DNA of 64,000 nucleotides, taken from the NCBI GenBank assembly GCA_900313675.1, contig OMSO01000001.1:119727-183726 (forward strand). The letters run 5' to 3'. The notes under the pieces are model-generated. The model was not told where the DNA came from, searched no databases, and saw only the letters and a list, made by a program, of their open reading frames with translations. The position numbers and the translations under genes are program-made. Below are positions 7,695 to 16,360 of this stretch, in pieces (the first letter of the stretch is position 1; the number at the start of each line of letters is the position of its first letter). Origin of the DNA: an uncultured Fibrobacter sp. (GTDB taxonomy: Bacteria; Fibrobacterota; Fibrobacteria; Fibrobacterales; Fibrobacteraceae).

Positions 7695-8377
7695 TTTTCC
7701 TCCGCAACGGCAACACGGTCCGCGACCGGCGTCACCTCTTTAAAAACATAGGACTCAAACTTCAGCGCTTCGCTCCAGGCCTGTTTTTCCACGTCTTCCA
7801 CGCGGCCCGCCAAGTAGTTGTAGGCAAGCATCAGGGGGAACGCCACCAGAAGCCCCGCCTGGGTGGTAAGCAGCGCTTCTGAAATGCCGTCGGCCAAGAG
7901 CACAGGGTTTCCGAAGCCAAAAAGCTGGATAGTCTCGAAGGTATGCACCATGCCGGACACCGTTCCCAACAGGCCAAGCATGGGGGCGATGGCCGCACAG
8001 GTAGAGATGGTCCTCAGGGACTTGGAAAGGTTCACCGAAATGCGGTGGCGGGTCTCTTCCATGGCGTTTCGCACCGCCACGGGGCCCTGGTCACGATACT
8101 TCCGCACGTCGCATGCCAGGGCGTAAAAATAACCGTAGGGGCGGCGGGAAAGTTTCTTGAAGGCCTCTTCCTCCCCCTTCTTTTCCAGGTTCTTCCAAAA
8201 TCCGCCCAGCACGCCGTTCACGCTGCCGCCCTTGAGCATAAAGTAGTAGCCGTAGCGCTCGATCATCAAAAACCATCCGAACCACCCCAGCGCAAAGATG
8301 GGCGCAAGCACCCACCCTCCCCGAAAGAGGATTCCGAAGGCCGCCTCGATGACGGATATTTCGCTTACGGTTTCCAC
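7691..8377 (-). CDS. exbB: ExbB/TolQ proton-channel subunit
   Basis: 228 residues, MotA/TolQ/ExbB family. Membrane helices are near residues 15-37 (GGWVLAPIFALGWFGWFLMIERYG), 130-150 (CAAIAPMLGLLGTVSGMVHTF) and 170-195 (GISEALLTTQAGLLVAFPLMLAYNYL). The GLLGTVSGM and TTQAGLLVAFP blocks are the family signature. It lies 19 bp after the TtpC-like gene and overlaps exbD by 4 bp. In TonB2 systems this subunit assembles with ExbD, and the upstream TtpC is an accessory. Confidence 0.93.
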   Translation of the reverse strand: METVSEISVIEAAFGILFRGGWVLAPIFALGWFGWFLMIERYGYYFMLKGGSVNGVLGGFWKNLEKKGEEEAFKKLSRRPYGYFYALACDVRKYRDQGPVAVRNAMEETRHRISVNLSKSLRTISTCAAIAPMLGLLGTVSGMVHTFETIQLFGFGNPVLLADGISEALLTTQAGLLVAFPLMLAYNYLAGRVEDVEKQAWSEALKFESYVFKEVTPVADRVAVAEEK

Positions 8378-8396
8378 AGAAACTCCCGACAGTTCC

Positions 8397-10028
8397 CTAG
8401 GCGTTTTCCTGGGACTTTTCCTTGACCCACAGCGCGTTCAGCACCGCAAGGCCTGCGCTTTCCATGCGGCTCCGCAAAGAATCCGCCCTGTTGGTAAGGA
8501 AGGTGTGGATCAGCTGCAGCGGGATAGCCACGATCAAGCCCGCTTCCGTAGTCACAAGGGCGATAGAAATGCCCCCCGCCAGGAGTTTCGGGTCAGAGGT
8601 GCCGTGCATGGTAATCACGTCGAAGAGTTCGATCATGCCCATCACCGTACCCAAGAGGCCAAGCAGCGGGGCGGTTGCGGCAAACACCGAAATCCAGGTG
8701 AGGCCGCTCTCGATTTTCGGGACTTCCCGGGCGAACAACTCTTCCAGGGCCTTCTCCCCAGCCTCCCGGCCGGAATAGTCCTTCAAAAGCACCGTCTTCA
8801 GCACGCGCCCCACCTTGCCGTGGGCCCGTTTCACCTGGGCGCGGGCGGTCTCCAGGTCGCCCTTCCGGAGCGCCTTGAGGGTGCGACCCGTAGCTAGGCC
8901 GCCAAAGCCAGCGATCAACAGCCACAGGAACCGCCACAGCGCTACCAGCAGGCCAAGCCCGAACAGCGTCACGATGGGATACATCAGAATGCCGCCGTTC
9001 CTGAAAAATTCCATCAGGTCGTCTTTCCAGGTGGTCTCCTGGTGGTTTGCCAGCTCGGAGGAAAGTTCCGTACTCAAGAGCACGTCCACCGGCACGTTGA
9101 CGAAGGCGGAATCCTTGGCATGGGCGAAGGCGGCTTCAATCTCTTTCCGGGTCTCGGGCGTCAGGTTTTCTTGCCAGCTGAAACTGCGCTTCTTTTCACC
9201 GGCCACGGGGAGCATCAGGGCCGAAGGCTTGATTCCGGTGAGGCCGTCGGCGGCGTCCGCAAGTTCCATGGCGTAGAGGCCGCCCAAGCGGAGGCGCATG
9301 CCCTGGGCCACAGACCGCCCGAATACCAATTCCCCCTGCTCCATCTGGATTTCACGGGTAAAGTCCATCTCCGCGCGGGCGGCGTCGAACAGTCCCTTGG
9401 CAATGCGGACCGGGTCGTCCTTGTACAGGCCCATTTCCTTCTTGACCTTGTTCTGGACTTCTACCCGTTCAGAAATCTTGAAGGGGATTCCCTGTTCCTG
9501 AAACTTGGCGAGGGTCTCCAGACGCTCCGGGCCCGCCGCAAGAGACAAAAACTCCGCACGGGCCTTTTCGGCCTGCAGCTTGACCTGCGCCAGGTCTTCC
9601 CGGGCCACGCGCACGTCTTCGAAGAGGCGGGCCCGCTCCGACATGAGGGCGTCCACCTTCTCCTTGCTTTCGTTATACTTCTCGTTGAAAAGTTCCCGCT
9701 CCTGGTTGGCGGTCTCCCGGTCTTTCCAGCGGGCGGCAACGGCCATGTCCCGCTTTTTGCGGGCTTCTTCCAGGTCGGCCTTGGCGCTGTTCAGCTCCGC
9801 ACGCTTCTTGACGGCGTCAATATCTGCAGGAGCCTGCTGTGCAAAGGCTGCGGGAGCAAGCAGGACGGTAGCTGCGACGAAGAAAAGAACACTCCAACGA
9901 ATAAAGCGGGGCGTTGCGGGGGCGGCGTCTGAGCCCCTGCTCGAAGGGGTAGCGAGCGACACGGTGCGAGCGAGGGGAAGGCTTTCCCCTCCAATTCCGA
10001 ATTCCGAATTCCGAATTCCGATTTTCAT
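8397..10028 (-). CDS. TtpC-like ExbB/MotA family protein with long periplasmic N-terminus
   Basis: 543 residues if translation starts at ATG 10028, which overlaps the upstream stop as TGATG. A delayed signal peptide (FIRWSVLFFVAATVLLAPAAFA, residues about 42-63) is followed by a coiled coil of about 120 residues, a periplasmic domain, and three C-terminal membrane helices with the ExbB blocks (ATAPLLGLLGTVMGMIELF; ISIALVTTEAGLIVAIPLQ). The long N-terminal half plus ExbB-like channel is the architecture of Vibrio TtpC, needed for TonB2 function. The first 40 residues before the hydrophobic core include a stretch encoded by a 7-bp tandem repeat (9993-10020), so they look like a repeat-derived extension. 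Confidence 0.88.
   Translation of the reverse strand: MKIGIRNSEFGIGGESLPLARTVSLATPSSRGSDAAPATPRFIRWSVLFFVAATVLLAPAAFAQQAPADIDAVKKRAELNSAKADLEEARKKRDMAVAARWKDRETANQERELFNEKYNESKEKVDALMSERARLFEDVRVAREDLAQVKLQAEKARAEFLSLAAGPERLETLAKFQEQGIPFKISERVEVQNKVKKEMGLYKDDPVRIAKGLFDAARAEMDFTREIQMEQGELVFGRSVAQGMRLRLGGLYAMELADAADGLTGIKPSALMLPVAGEKKRSFSWQENLTPETRKEIEAAFAHAKDSAFVNVPVDVLLSTELSSELANHQETTWKDDLMEFFRNGGILMYPIVTLFGLGLLVALWRFLWLLIAGFGGLATGRTLKALRKGDLETARAQVKRAHGKVGRVLKTVLLKDYSGREAGEKALEELFAREVPKIESGLTWISVFAATAPLLGLLGTVMGMIELFDVITMHGTSDPKLLAGGISIALVTTEAGLIVAIPLQLIHTFLTNRADSLRSRMESAGLAVLNALWVKEKSQENA
9993..10020. repeat. 7-bp tandem repeat (AATTCCG) x4 inside the start of the TtpC-like gene
   Basis: Four exact copies of AATTCCG, preceded by CC and followed by ATTTTC. 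On the coding strand it encodes the I-R-N-S-E-F-G-I-G stretch beginning three residues after the start codon. It has the same 7-bp period as the intergenic arrays elsewhere in the window. Confidence 0.85.
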
Positions 10029-10822
10029 CACAGCCCCTCCTTCGGAACGACCACGGGAATGGTCACCAGCCTCGGGGCGGTCTTGCCCTCGGCCACCTTC
10101 ATCACGTCCTTCAGGGCGGTTCGCATGGCGAGGTTGTCGGAGACGTTGTTCCAGCGGTAGGTGCCGTCGGCCCCGCGGGAGAGCCACAGCACGTCGTTGC
10201 CGTCGTTGCTCACAAAGATGCTCTCCACTGCGCCGTAGCGGAGGTAGGTGCCGGGCACGCTGCGGGCGTCCACCTGCAAGAATCCCTTGTAAACCTCGGT
10301 GGTGTAGCCCAGGCGGATACGGTCGTAGAACACTTCCAGGGTGCGGTTCAGGGCGTCGTCCGCCTCGATGAGGCCCTTGTGGAGCTGGCCCGCGATTTCC
10401 TGGACGCTCTTGACGGCATCTTCGTTGCGGTAGGGGAAGTCGGATTCAAAGACGGGGGCCAGGGAGTCGATAACTTTTGCGAGGGTCTCGCCGTACTTGG
10501 CCTTGCGGCCCTCGAACCAGCGGACAGTGCCTGCGGTTTTCTGGCGGGCCTCGGCAAGGTGGGACAGTTCCGCCTTCAAGGAGTCGATTTCCGCCTTCAG
10601 GGTCTTGTTCTGGGCGGCCAGGGCCTGGACTTTTTTGCGGCCCACCTCCACGAATTCGGCGTGGCGTTTTTTCTCGGTGTCATGGAGCGACTTTTCGCGG
10701 GCGGTTTCCGCCTCCACCGCCTTGATCTGGCGACGGACGGACTCCACCGTCTCCTGGGCAAAAACCGCAGGAGCGAGCAGGGCCGCACAGAGGAACAGCT
10801 TTACAAAAGGATGAAAATTCAT
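10028..10822 (-). CDS. DUF3450 periplasmic coiled-coil protein, first gene of the TonB operon
   Basis: 264 residues from ATG 10822 (the frame continues upstream, but MNFHPFVKLFLCAALLAPAVFA is the signal peptide). After cleavage, residues 25-110 form a coiled coil (VRRQIKAVEAETAREKSLHDTEKKR...), followed by a globular domain (WFEGRKAKYGETLAKVIDSLAPVF, then GYTTEVYKGFLQVDARSVPGTYLRYGAVESIF). This matches DUF3450, which precedes ttpC in Vibrio TonB2 operons. A TATTTT -10-like box lies 6 nt before the start. Role: periplasmic partner of the TonB2-type complex, inferred from gene order. Confidence 0.85.
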   Translation of the reverse strand: MNFHPFVKLFLCAALLAPAVFAQETVESVRRQIKAVEAETAREKSLHDTEKKRHAEFVEVGRKKVQALAAQNKTLKAEIDSLKAELSHLAEARQKTAGTVRWFEGRKAKYGETLAKVIDSLAPVFESDFPYRNEDAVKSVQEIAGQLHKGLIEADDALNRTLEVFYDRIRLGYTTEVYKGFLQVDARSVPGTYLRYGAVESIFVSNDGNDVLWLSRGADGTYRWNNVSDNLAMRTALKDVMKVAEGKTAPRLVTIPVVVPKEGL

Positions 10823-10848
10823 AGGCGAAAAATACAAAAAAGGGGGTG

Positions 10849-10880
10849 AAAAAGCCCAATTTTCGCCACAAAAAGGGGCT
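10849..10880 (-). terminator. Probable terminator after the toxin-antitoxin operon
   Basis: AGCCC at 10853-10857 pairs with GGGCT at 10876-10880; on the minus strand the stem is followed by TTTTTCACC. The stem is short (5 bp) with a long loop. It lies between the antitoxin stop (10885) and the TonB operon promoter. Confidence 0.4.
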
Positions 10881-10884
10881 ATTC

Positions 10885-11196
10885 TCACAAATTTGCACTG
10901 ATGGCGATTTTCATCAGGGCAGCAAAGTCTAATTTCTTGTCCCTGGCGTAGGACAAAAATTCCTTTTCCTCTTTCGTAACACGGATTTGGAACTTTAGGG
11001 GCGATGCGAATTTCGTTTTCCGCCCTGCGTTTTCACGAGCGCCGCCATGTCCGAACTTCTTCTCGTACAGGGCAAGACCCGACCTTTTCCGATACTCCCT
11101 CTCGGAGATGACCTTTTCACCCTTAGCAACTTCCGATTCCTTCTTCTTGAAAACAAAACCCTCGGAATCCTTCACATAGACATACGGCATTCTCAA
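10885..11196 (-). CDS. Putative antitoxin, partner of the RelE/Gp49-like toxin
   Basis: 103 residues. The start codon overlaps the toxin stop as ATGA (11193-11196). The N-terminus has beta-type and charged segments (PYVYVKDSEGFVFKKKESEVAKG), the centre a basic Gly-Arg loop (FGHGGARENAGRKTK), and the C-terminus reads FQIRVTKEEKEFLSYARDKKLDFAALMKIAI. That tail resembles a ribbon-helix-helix antitoxin (strand, then two helices). The antitoxin is second in the operon, as in higBA. DNA binding and autoregulation are inferred from the fold. Confidence 0.65.
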   Translation of the reverse strand: MRMPYVYVKDSEGFVFKKKESEVAKGEKVISEREYRKRSGLALYEKKFGHGGARENAGRKTKFASPLKFQIRVTKEEKEFLSYARDKKLDFAALMKIAISANL

Positions 11197-11489
11197 ATCT
11201 CCTTCAGACGTTGCTTGGCAAGTTTGATCTTGTCCTTCGGTGTCTTTTGCGTCTTCTTAACGAAAACGACTCCGATAACGATAATCGCACCCGCCTTGTA
11301 TTTGAACAGGGATCGCAGTTCGTTGGACTTGATTTCAAAGATTTCTCTTTGAAGCGGCCTCACACGAACAAATTCGATACCCTGCCTTTCAATGGTTTCG
11401 TACTCCTTGTTGAGAAGGTCCTGTTGAGATTGCTCCAAGGCCTTGATTTCATTTTCTGCCGCCGGCAATTTTTCTACAGAGAACTTCAT
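11193..11489 (-). CDS. RelE/HigB (phage Gp49-like) family toxin
   Basis: 98 residues. The core LQREIFEIKSNELRSLFKYKAGAIIVIGVVFVKKTQKTPKDKIKLAKQRLKE matches the Gp49/HigB pattern, in which E-I/L-R is followed by a strand and the diagnostic F-x-K-K-T-x-K-T-P motif. Such toxins cleave mRNA at the ribosome. The first 40 residues are helical and acidic. A consensus promoter (11518-11523 and 11495-11500, minus strand) ends 5 nt before the ATG, so the mRNA is probably leaderless. The 94-bp element at 11582-11675 lies 92 bp upstream. Confidence 0.82.
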   Translation of the reverse strand: MKFSVEKLPAAENEIKALEQSQQDLLNKEYETIERQGIEFVRVRPLQREIFEIKSNELRSLFKYKAGAIIVIGVVFVKKTQKTPKDKIKLAKQRLKEI

Positions 11490-11494
11490 ATCAG

Positions 11495-11523
11495 AATTTA
11501 GTTAAAAGATTTGATTTTGTCAA
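11495..11523 (-). promoter_or_regulatory. Sigma-70 type promoter of the toxin-antitoxin operon
   Basis: On the minus strand, TTGACA (11523-11518), a 17-bp spacer and TAAATT (11500-11495), ending 5 nt before ATG 11489. The textbook -35 stands out, since many promoters in this window lack a recognisable one. Confidence 0.7.
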
Positions 11524-11581
11524 CATATTCAAATTACACAAAAGTTTGTTCATAAGTACCTCTTTTCCCGATTTGAAGTGG

Positions 11582-11675
11582 CAAATCTACAAACGAAAAG
11601 AGGGAAAAACGACTTTTCCCTCAAAATGGCAAACAACTGTTGTCATTTTAGTGCATTATGCAACTATAGTTTGCA
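11582..11675 (-). repeat. 94-bp element E1 upstream of a toxin-antitoxin operon
   Basis: Read on the minus strand it aligns without gaps to 18959-19052 (plus strand), 73 of 94 positions identical by hand count. Conserved blocks are TTGCATAATGCAC, TGTTTGCCA, TTGAG and CGTTNGTAGATTTG. It contains a perfect dyad AACTATAGTT, which is AACAATTGTT in the other copy, so dyad symmetry is kept despite base changes. GAGGGAAAA (11600-11608) and TTTTCCCTC (11614-11622) form a 9-bp hairpin followed on the minus strand by a T-rich run. Confidence 0.75.
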
Positions 11676-11693
11676 TATTCACTATATCTAAAA

Positions 11694-12878
11694 CTACAGC
11701 GTGACCTTCACCTTCTCGCGCATGGCCATGACGCAGGCCTTGGCCTCTTCCACCGTGTCGCGGCGGGCAAGGAGCACGCCCATGCGGCGGTGGCCCTTCA
11801 GTTCGGGCTTTCCGAACAAACGAAGCGCCGTGTCCGGTTCGGCAAGCACATCTTCCAGGCCGCCGAACTTCACGTGGTCGGACTCGCCCTCCACCACGAT
11901 AGCCTTGGAAGCGCTGGGGCCGTGGAAGGCGATGTTGGGGATAGGCAGGCCCAGTATTGCGCGGGCATGCAGGGCAAACTCCGAAAGGTCCTGGGAAATC
12001 ATGGTGACCATGCCGGTGTCGTGGGGGCGCGGGGACACTTCGCTGAACAGCACCTTGTCCTTGCACACGAACAGTTCCACGCCAAAGATGCCGCGGCCGC
12101 CCAGGGCGTCGGTGACCTTCTTCGCGATTTCCTTCGCCTGCTCCAGCAGTTCGGGCTTCATAGGCTGGGGCTGCCAGGATTCCTGGTAGTCGCCGCCCAC
12201 CTGATGGTGCCCCACCGGCAGCAAGAAACTGGTGCCGCCCACGTGGCGCACCGTCAAAAGGGTAATCTCGTAGTCGAAAGGCACAAAGCCTTCCACAATC
12301 ACGCGGCTCGCCGCACCCGTGCGGCCACCCGTCTGGGAAATCTCCCAGGCCTTGTCCACGTCGGCCTCGGTCTTCACCGTGCTCTGGCCGTGGCCCGAAG
12401 AACTCATCACCGGCTTCACCACGCAAGGGATACCGATCTCGGCGACGGCCTTCTTAAAATCCTCGTAACTGTCGGCAAAACGATAGGGACTGGTAGCAAG
12501 GCCCAGTTCCTCGGCGGCCAGGCGGCGGATACCCTCGCGGTTCATGGTCAGCTTGGTGGCCTTGGCCGTGGGAATCACGTGGAAACCTTCCTTCTCCAGT
12601 TCCACCAGCGTGTCGGTAGCGATGGCCTCCACCTCCGGCACGATAAAGTCGGGCTTTTCCTGCTCAATCACGCGACGCAGTTCGGCACCGTCCAGCATGT
12701 TGATGACGTAGGAACGGTGGGCCACCTGCATGCCCGGGGCGTTAGCGTAGCGGTCCACGGCGACCACTTCGACGCCGAGACGCATCATCTCGATGATGAC
12801 TTCTTTGCCCAGCTCGCCCGCACCGCAAAAAAGGACCTTGGTGGCGCTAGAACTAAGAGGTGTACCGATTTCAGCCAT
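11694..12878 (-). CDS. purT: Formate-dependent phosphoribosylglycinamide formyltransferase
   Basis: 394 residues, the normal PurT length. PurT uses formate and ATP to formylate GAR in purine synthesis, an alternative to folate-dependent PurN. The ATP-grasp signature is clear: N-terminal [37 protein letters not shown], then [31 protein letters not shown] and [12 protein letters not shown], and [17 protein letters not shown] near the C-terminus. The start at 12878 has an AAGGAG ribosome site and a TATATT box (complement of about 12900-12905). A housekeeping gene inside an otherwise accessory stretch. Confidence 0.97.
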   Translation of the reverse strand: MAEIGTPLSSSATKVLFCGAGELGKEVIIEMMRLGVEVVAVDRYANAPGMQVAHRSYVINMLDGAELRRVIEQEKPDFIVPEVEAIATDTLVELEKEGFHVIPTAKATKLTMNREGIRRLAAEELGLATSPYRFADSYEDFKKAVAEIGIPCVVKPVMSSSGHGQSTVKTEADVDKAWEISQTGGRTGAASRVIVEGFVPFDYEITLLTVRHVGGTSFLLPVGHHQVGGDYQESWQPQPMKPELLEQAKEIAKKVTDALGGRGIFGVELFVCKDKVLFSEVSPRPHDTGMVTMISQDLSEFALHARAILGLPIPNIAFHGPSASKAIVVEGESDHVKFGGLEDVLAEPDTALRLFGKPELKGHRRMGVLLARRDTVEEAKACVMAMREKVKVTL

Positions 12879-12922
12879 AAAAACTCCTTGGTTTACGAGA
12901 AATATAGGAATTATAACATAAA

Positions 12923-12940
12923 AGGGGGAAGACTCCCCCT
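12923..12940 (-). terminator. Rho-independent terminator after the GLUG lipoprotein gene
   Basis: AGGGGGA (12923-12929) pairs with TCCCCCT (12934-12940) with a 4-base loop. On the minus strand it is followed by TTTATG, on the plus strand by GTTTT. It also insulates the purT promoter. Confidence 0.65.
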
Positions 12941-12977
12941 GTTTTCAGCCGAATGTCGCCCCCGCCACGCTCTTGTC

Positions 12978-12997
12978 ATCCCCGCGAAGGCGGGGAT
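12978..12997. repeat. ATCCCCGC-GCGGGGAT hairpin repeat
   Basis: An 8-bp perfect stem (12978-12985 with 12990-12997) and a 4-base loop, within GTCATCCCCGCGAAGGCGGG. From memory, this is a widespread bacterial intergenic repeat whose spurious translation reads VIPAKAGI. One copy is seen here. The rest of 12941-13083 holds C-rich sequence and no gene. Confidence 0.6.
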
Positions 12998-13083
12998 CTC
13001 CCTTCGTCTTCCTCCACCCCCTCGCCTAGGGGGACACCCCCTAAAACCCCGCTAGCATATCCGAGCCGCAGGGTTTGCCAATT

Positions 13084-14664
13084 TTATTCTTTTTCCCATG
13101 CGAGTATGGGATAGCCACCATTAAGTCCTGAATCGTAAGTAAAATCATCGCCGAGAAGTTTGGCAAAGTCGGTAGACTTCATTTCATTCTCGGTCTTGGG
13201 CGTAGCAACGCCACCGCCATTATTTAGACCGAAGGGTTCTTGGTTACCCTGTTTCAGGTAATAATAATCTGCCATGGTGGTATTGTAATTGTAGCCTATC
13301 ATCAAGCCCACAAGGGAATCTCCATCGACTTTGCCTGCGGAATAGGCGGCATTGGTTACACCTTCATTATTGTAGCTGAATATACCGCCTACATATATTT
13401 TTCCGTTCACATTGCCCGTGTTGTACAAGGAGCTTGATGTAATGAAAGAGACTGATCCAACGACACCTGCAGCGCCATAATCTCCTTCAATATCAGCCAC
13501 ATTTCCCAAAGAAGAAATTGACCCATTACAAGCGACACCAAAAATCCCACCAACATAATTTTTTCCTGATATTATAGCGTTATTGTATGCTTTCGTGACA
13601 TTTCCACATTCCCAAATGTTCAATTTGGGGCAACTATAAGAGGCTTTATCTTGAGAACTAATACTTAAACTTGCGCCACAATGCCCTGAAACACCTCCTA
13701 CAAAGTGCAAGCCGTTTATTTTCCCCGTATTTCTTAAATTTCTAATATCATTTTTAGAAGAACCTCCAATTCCTCCAAAAACGCCTCCAACAAATCCATA
13801 GCCTTCTATTAAAACTCTATTTTCAAGAGAATCAGCCGTAACATTGGCAGCACAACCTGCAACGCCACCAACATTTTTCTTGCCTGTAACAACTCCCATA
13901 TTTAATAAATTTTTCAAAGTAGAATTATCTTTATAATCTTTTTGGTTTGAATTACCTACAACTCCACCAACACAATCTTCAATGCCTGACACACTGCCGT
14001 AGTTAGTCACTTTTTGGACTGTGCCGACATTATAGCCAACAACACCACCAGTCTGTTTACCTCCATAAACCCACGAATTATCAAGATCAAGGCTATGAAT
14101 AGAACCACGATTATTCCCGAACAACCCGTTATGGGAACTCGTGGTATTGATGAACATTCCGCTTATAGTATGGCCATTGCCGTCAAATGTTCCGTCAAAG
14201 GCGACACTAGAATTTCCGATGGGCGTCCACTTGTGGAGCTTGGCGGAATCTGCGACCAGGGCGCCCTTGTCGTCAATGACCTTGCCATCGTTCAACTTGA
14301 TGTCGGCGGCCAGCTTGTAATACTTACCCTCGTATTCCTTCTCGTTTGCCCCGACGATAAAGGCGAGTTTTGCCAGCTGCTCGGCGGTCAAGATGATATA
14401 GGGGCTCAGTTTTGTTCCAGAACCGCAGGCAAATTCCTTTGCCGTTGTGCCGTCCCAGGGCTTGCCCGGTTCCCCAACGCAGTCCTTGTCCAGCACGTCT
14501 TCTGAACTGCCCGAACCCGACGAGCCGTCGCCAGTCCCCTTGCTATCCGAGCTGTCCGTGGCAGAAGCCTTTTCTTCGTCATCGTTAGAAGACGCCGACA
14601 CCGTCTGGGAGCAGGCGACAAACATTGCCGCCATTCCGAAGATTGCAAATAACGCCTTTCGCAT
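13084..14664 (-). CDS. GLUG-repeat surface lipoprotein
   Basis: 526 residues. The signal peptide ends in a lipobox (MFVAC, Cys18), followed by a Ser/Asp/Gly-rich linker (residues 19-58). A domain begins with PYIILTAEQLAKLAFIV and YEGKYYKLAADIKLND, and then come about eight repeats of the form (G/N)-x-(I/V)-x-G-x-x-x-V-G-G-(V/I)-x-G (for example VVGYNVGTVQKVTNYGSVSGIEDCVGGVVG). These are GLUG motifs, which build a parallel beta-helix or filamentous surface domain and often take part in adhesion. Exposure at the cell surface fits a cellulose-associated lifestyle but is inferred. A ribosome site AAGGGG precedes the ATG, and the terminator at 12923-12940 follows the gene. Confidence 0.85.
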   Translation of the reverse strand: MRKALFAIFGMAAMFVACSQTVSASSNDDEEKASATDSSDSKGTGDGSSGSGSSEDVLDKDCVGEPGKPWDGTTAKEFACGSGTKLSPYIILTAEQLAKLAFIVGANEKEYEGKYYKLAADIKLNDGKVIDDKGALVADSAKLHKWTPIGNSSVAFDGTFDGNGHTISGMFINTTSSHNGLFGNNRGSIHSLDLDNSWVYGGKQTGGVVGYNVGTVQKVTNYGSVSGIEDCVGGVVGNSNQKDYKDNSTLKNLLNMGVVTGKKNVGGVAGCAANVTADSLENRVLIEGYGFVGGVFGGIGGSSKNDIRNLRNTGKINGLHFVGGVSGHCGASLSISSQDKASYSCPKLNIWECGNVTKAYNNAIISGKNYVGGIFGVACNGSISSLGNVADIEGDYGAAGVVGSVSFITSSSLYNTGNVNGKIYVGGIFSYNNEGVTNAAYSAGKVDGDSLVGLMIGYNYNTTMADYYYLKQGNQEPFGLNNGGGVATPKTENEMKSTDFAKLLGDDFTYDSGLNGGYPILAWEKE

Positions 14665-14728
14665 AAAAACCCCTTCTAGCCCTTCCGACTTGCGATTCAG
14701 GGCTACGTTATTCGTTAATATATATTAT

Positions 14729-16360
14729 TCAATACGAAATAGGAGCGTCCTGAACCACAATTTTCTTAGAATCACTTTCGCGAATGACTATTCCTGGTGA
14801 ATTTCCACTCTCGATAGACTTGACTCCTCCATAATAGGCATTGTCAAACTTCTTGGAGTTACGGTTAGAATCAGCATCACCCTTAACCTGGATTTCTGGC
14901 ATATACCTATTCGTGATTTGTTGAGACGGGATTTGTAAGGGGGCAAAGAGTTTTGAAGGAGCCTTAACCATGGACTCGTTTGGAGAACTTAAATCAATAG
15001 AATCACCGGGATTTGCAACACCATAATGTTCTGCGATTTTTCTCACAATTTTTTCATTAAAATCGCCCAAAGGTTCAAAAAAAGTATTTTCTCGTATAGT
15101 TCGGTAGTCATTGTACAAGTGGATTAAATCACGCCTTAGGGAATCCTCTGTATAGATTTCTTCCCCAGCCGAACGCATGGCCATTTCCCATAGTTTACGC
15201 GCTACTTCGTTCATGCGTGAAAGCCGATGGTACATGGCATAATTTTCCATACGACGTATTGCGGAAAGCAAGGCAGCCCGTGGAGCTGGATTGAATATCG
15301 CCGATGTTACATGTGCAGAGAACTCCGCATCCAAATTTAATGTCAATTCAGGATGTTCAATCTGGTCCACAAGATGCTTCGCCTCGTGAATTGCCGTTTC
15401 CATAGCAAGAGCCGTCTTGATATATGTTTTCGTATGTCCTGCGAAATCTTTTTTCATCAAGGTTTTATATATCTTGCTTGCCTTTTCCACATTCAGATTC
15501 AGCCCTATAGAATGCCAGAATTTATCAAATCGGCTATCTTCGTACTTTGAAAAGAACTTGCCTTGTTCTATCTCGGCGGCAATTTCTTCAACATTCGTTT
15601 TTACCATATCGTCTATTACGACAACACGATTTTCTCCCGCCGTGTAAAAACCTTGCAGAGGAGGCAGCAATCCCGGCATAATCCGTTTCAGGTTTAGTAC
15701 AGAAATACTTTTCCATTTGTATTCAGATGGAGGCAAAATAACATCATCAACCTTTAATACATTCAGGTTGCTTCGCTGATTCAGCACCACAAAAAGATTG
15801 TATTCCACAAGAACCTTATTTAGGGCATTGAGATTATCCGTACTGGAAACACCACCATTGTTGTAACGGTGCAAATCATCAACAAAGTCCCTAAGCACAT
15901 GTGGACTTCCAAAGAATTTTCCAAACAGACAAACCAAATCATTTTCAAATATTTCCCGATCAATTCCCGATTTATAAGGTTCATTTTTTGTCAGGGAATT
16001 CAAGTACGGAGCAAGTACATTCACCACATAATCTTTTCTAGCACCATTTCCAGTCCTATCAAGTAATTCCACGACCTTGGCATGTAGCATCGCCTCGTAA
16101 GCAAAGCGCAGGTTTGCCTCCGTCCCCTTTTTTACGATATACTTCTGAACTTTGCGAACTTCTTTGGGACTAATCCCAAAGGAACGAGCGACCAAGTCCA
16201 CGTAGGAACTGTCGTCATTCGCTACATCCAGTTGTCCTTCATTGAATACATGATAAGCCAAAATGTCATTTTCCATCTCGGGATATTCGGAGCAAGCAGA
16301 AAACGCAAATAACGCGAAGGCACCGAGCAAAAAAGCGATATATTGCATCAAGTAATTCAT
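14729..16360 (-). CDS. Lipoprotein with HEAKH zinc-metallopeptidase-like motif
   Basis: 543 residues; lipobox FSAC with Cys23. The protein is mostly helical. At residues 325-329 lies HEAKH (HExxH), within LAMETAIHEAKHLVDQIEHPE, and E346 follows 17 residues later in LNLDAEFSAHVTSAIF. A helix carrying HExxH plus a downstream Glu is the zinc-binding arrangement of gluzincin-type peptidases. I recognise no named family. Its ATG directly follows the stop of the membrane protein gene at 16361, so the two are co-transcribed. The C-terminal 80 residues are probably disordered. Peptidase activity is inferred from the motif only. Confidence 0.7.
   Translation of the reverse strand: MNYLMQYIAFLLGAFALFAFSACSEYPEMENDILAYHVFNEGQLDVANDDSSYVDLVARSFGISPKEVRKVQKYIVKKGTEANLRFAYEAMLHAKVVELLDRTGNGARKDYVVNVLAPYLNSLTKNEPYKSGIDREIFENDLVCLFGKFFGSPHVLRDFVDDLHRYNNGGVSSTDNLNALNKVLVEYNLFVVLNQRSNLNVLKVDDVILPPSEYKWKSISVLNLKRIMPGLLPPLQGFYTAGENRVVVIDDMVKTNVEEIAAEIEQGKFFSKYEDSRFDKFWHSIGLNLNVEKASKIYKTLMKKDFAGHTKTYIKTALAMETAIHEAKHLVDQIEHPELTLNLDAEFSAHVTSAIFNPAPRAALLSAIRRMENYAMYHRLSRMNEVARKLWEMAMRSAGEEIYTEDSLRRDLIHLYNDYRTIRENTFFEPLGDFNEKIVRKIAEHYGVANPGDSIDLSSPNESMVKAPSKLFAPLQIPSQQITNRYMPEIQVKGDADSNRNSKKFDNAYYGGVKSIESGNSPGIVIRESDSKKIVVQDAPISY

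Noticed and set aside
10029..10187. Upstream extension of the TtpC-like frame
   Set aside because: It overlaps the DUF3450 gene and would put more than 90 residues before the signal peptide.
11790..13055. Long plus-strand frame of 421 codons
   Set aside because: It is the antisense shadow of purT, whose family motifs are unambiguous; composition is His/Gly-rich as in shadows of high-GC genes.
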